From a bacterium (GTDB taxonomy: Bacteria > Elusimicrobiota > Elusimicrobia > Elusimicrobiales > UBA9959): a DNA stretch of 6,103 nt. The notes under the pieces were generated by a model. That model did no database searches and was not told the origin of the DNA. It saw only the letters and a program-made list of their open reading frames with translations. Position numbers and translations under genes: made by a program. This document shows, in pieces, positions 6,023-6,103 of this stretch; the first letter of the stretch is position 1, and each line of letters opens with the position of its first letter. The DNA lies in the NCBI GenBank assembly GCA_021845705.1, contig JAJZVJ010000173.1:1-6103 (forward strand), in the 5' to 3' direction.

Positions 6023-6054
6023 AAAATGCCCGCCCTCACCCGGCGGGTATTTTT
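6023..6054 (+). terminator. Intrinsic terminator after the 90-residue gene
   Basis: The stem CCCGCC (6029-6034) pairs with GGCGGG (6042-6047) around a seven-base loop, extended by a G-T wobble and A-T pairs. TATTTTTG follows (T-run 6050-6054). The A-run at 6023-6026 pairs with the T-run, so it could also stop transcription from the opposite strand. Confidence 0.9.
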
Positions 6055-6103
6055 GTCTAGTACTACTGTGTCATAAGCCCGCAGGGCTCCGCGCACAGCA
6101 GGG
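6055..6103. other. Structured non-coding tail at window edge
   Basis: No gene start is visible. CTGTG (6066-6070) and CACAG (6094-6098) can pair around an inner hairpin agccc-GCA-gggct (6076-6088). This may be the beginning of a repeat or structured RNA that continues beyond the window; too little is visible to say. Confidence 0.35.

Noticed and set aside
5872..6096. Reverse-strand open frame over the 3' end of the 90-residue gene
   Set aside because: It crosses the terminator and overlaps the better-supported + strand gene.

Overview
The window is a compact, GC-rich bacterial stretch with every recognisable gene on the + strand. Ile codon ATA and Arg codon AGG are used often despite the high GC. 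The gene set and codon habit would fit an uncultivated GC-rich Gram-negative lineage such as Elusimicrobiota. That placement is an impression from memory, not a sequence comparison, and should be held loosely.

Layout: (1) 1-1755, most of lepA (elongation factor 4), cut at its 5' end by the window edge. (2) 1756-1927, a 172-base gap holding an extended two-stem inverted repeat, alternative pairings and an imperfect palindrome. (3) 1928-3831, lepB (signal peptidase I) and metF (5,10-methylenetetrahydrofolate reductase), joined by a one-base stop/start overlap. (4) 3879-5139, a coiled-coil protein with a C4 zinc ribbon, then a small RNase H-fold protein that lacks the first catalytic aspartate. 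(5) About 5161-5550, rnpB, the RNA subunit of RNase P, starting only about 20 bases after the RNase H-like gene. (6) 5557-5695, a long imperfect inverted repeat with internal direct repeats. (7) 5729-6001, a 90-residue protein of unknown function with a strong ribosome binding site, closed by a clear intrinsic terminator. (8) 6055-6103, a short structured tail with no gene.

lepA-lepB adjacency is familiar from many bacteria and joins translation to protein export. The zinc-ribbon/RNase H-like/rnpB block groups nucleic-acid-related functions. The most unusual observations are in rnpB. Helix P4, the catalytic core, carries paired changes at two of its most conserved base pairs next to the metal-binding bulged U. 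The GGU that normally binds the tRNA CCA end is absent from the P15-P17 region. The RNase H-like protein next to it has Gly where the first catalytic Asp should be.
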